The position numbers and the translations under genes were made by a program. This document shows, piece by piece, positions 23,365 to 23,915 of a stretch of 23,915 nt of DNA. Source of the stretch: an uncultured Deferribacteraceae bacterium (GTDB lineage Bacteria > Chrysiogenota > Deferribacteres > CAMZNJ01); the NCBI GenBank assembly GCA_947313855.1, contig CAMZNS010000045.1:1-23915 (forward strand). The letters run 5' to 3'. Numbering within the stretch: position 1 is the stretch's first letter; each line of letters starts with the position of its first letter. The notes under the pieces were generated by a model that did no database searches, was not told where the DNA came from, and saw nothing but the letters and a program-made list of their open reading frames with translations.

Positions 23365-23483
23365 CGGTGCATGGCAGGCGGTGGTGCATGGCAGGCGGTG
23401 GTGTATTGCAGGCGGTGGTGCATGGCAGGCGGTGGTGCATGGCAGGCGGTGGTGCATTGCAGGCGGTGGTGCATTGCAGGCGG
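23365..23483. repeat. 17-bp tandem repeat (TGGTGCATGGCAGGCGG), 7 copies
   Basis: Seven units of exactly 17 bp run without gaps, with GCAT/GTAT and GG/TG variants. The array starts 2 bp after the stop codon of the TPR protein. Its sequence is unrelated to the other 17-bp array at 13701. Confidence 0.96.
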
Positions 23484-23516
23484 AGAAAGTATTAAAACGA
23501 AGCGAGTAACCCACTT

Positions 23517-23915
23517 ATGACTGATAACAACAGCCCGAATAGGGGTAACGATTACCGTGCAAAGGGTGGTAGTGGTTCGACGCCGTCCACACCCACGTCC
23601 ACACCTCACACACCCACGTCCACGTCCACGTCCACGGCAGACACAAACACACCCACGTCCACACCTCACACACCCACGTCCACACCTCACACACCCACGT
23701 CCACACCTCACACACCCACGTCCACACCTCCCACACCCACGTCCACACCCCACCCCCCCACCTCCCCACCCCCCCCCCCCACCCCCACCCCTCCCACCCC
23801 CCCCGCCGCGCCTCCCACCCCCACGTCCACGCCGCACACACCCACGTCCACGTCCACGTCCACGTCCACGGCAGACACAAACACACCCATAGAGGCAGGG
23901 CTCCACACAGTGACT
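23517..23915 (+). CDS. Partial Thr/Pro/Ser-rich protein, open at the window end
   Basis: From ATG 23517 the frame stays open for 133 codons to the end of the window. It begins MTDNNSPNRGNDYRAKGG, which is not repetitive. It then runs into Thr-Pro-Ser/His repeats and a Pro run (about 82-100), and ends with a non-repetitive tail IEAGLHTVT. The repeats are 21-bp and 6-bp units that keep this frame, while the flanking segments look like ordinary coding sequence. By analogy with the other genes here it may be a normal protein with an expanded disordered N-terminal segment. The ribosome site is weak, and the 12-C run inside it makes the frame sensitive to sequencing error. The function is unknown because the rest lies outside the window. 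Confidence 0.5.
   Translation, partial: MTDNNSPNRGNDYRAKGGSGSTPSTPTSTPHTPTSTSTSTADTNTPTSTPHTPTSTPHTPTSTPHTPTSTPPTPTSTPHPPTSPPPPPTPTPPTPPAAPPTPTSTPHTPTSTSTSTSTADTNTPIEAGLHTVT
23580..23891 (+). repeat. Compound 21-bp/6-bp CCACGTCCACA repeat with poly-C tract
   Basis: Units of CCCACGTCCACACCTCACACA (21 bp, here with one base over the quoted core) and TCCACG (6 bp) alternate. A larger block ending GCAGACACAAACACACCCA occurs at both ends (about 23611-23654 and 23840-23889). In the middle are a 12-C run (23769-23780) and an 8-C run near 23797. The plus-strand frame from 23517 remains open across the whole array. Confidence 0.93.

Noticed and set aside
23295-23906. Minus-strand Gly/Arg/Cys-rich open frame of 203 codons
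   Set aside because: It is the antisense reading of two repeat arrays and overlaps the end of the TPR gene.

Overview
The window reads as chromosomal DNA from a diderm (Gram-negative-type), chemotactic bacterium. A cyclophilin and a large TPR protein carry Sec signal peptides, a CpoB/YbgF-like protein has a lipobox, and a CheV-type chemotaxis adaptor is present. The housekeeping genes (rpsO, pnp, RNase R, tmk, asd, tRNA-Arg) are intact. I cannot place the phylum from the sequence alone. No plasmid, phage or insertion-sequence gene was seen.

Layout. 1-298 is a short-unit repeat field abutting the 3' end of ldhA (minus). A tRNA-Arg(CCG) with its own promoter lies upstream of ldhA. The plus strand then carries a probable operon: asd, a ROK sugar kinase, tmk and a degenerate NtrC-like regulator (1711-6753). 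RNase R, rpsO, pnp and a free-standing S1-domain gene (6847-12525) form an RNA-decay and translation block. Next come an unrecognised Ser/Thr/Asn-rich protein (13039-13686), a periplasmic cyclophilin and aspartase. A shared bidirectional terminator separates aspartase from a convergent minus-strand sodium:neurotransmitter-type symporter. cpoB and cheV form a minus-strand pair divergent from an 890-residue periplasmic TPR protein. The window ends inside a Thr/Pro-rich open frame that runs off the edge.

The outstanding property is dense tandem repetition at more than a dozen loci, both between genes and inside conserved genes. In coding sequence every unit is a multiple of three (6, 9, 15, 21 bp). 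Between genes the units are mostly not (5, 10, 13, 17, 20, 64 bp; 12 and 63 bp also occur). Several units are close relatives: the 9-bp coding unit CACAACGCC differs from the 10-bp intergenic CACCAACGCC by one base. Two unrelated 17-bp arrays and two other arrays start at or within a few bases of a stop codon. Inside proteins the arrays sit at an N-terminus, just before a catalytic cysteine, in the LID loop of thymidylate kinase, and in linkers or loops of regulators. This suggests a genome-wide expansion process filtered by reading frame and protein structure.

Other notable points are a stand-alone S1 gene that looks like a copy of the pnp C-terminal domain, two signalling proteins with degenerate receiver domains (one also with a dead AAA+ core), and complete absence of TGA among 16 stop codons. 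Functional links are mostly ordinary: asd and aspartase belong to aspartate metabolism, RNase R, PNPase and S1 to RNA turnover, and CpoB with the TPR protein to the envelope.
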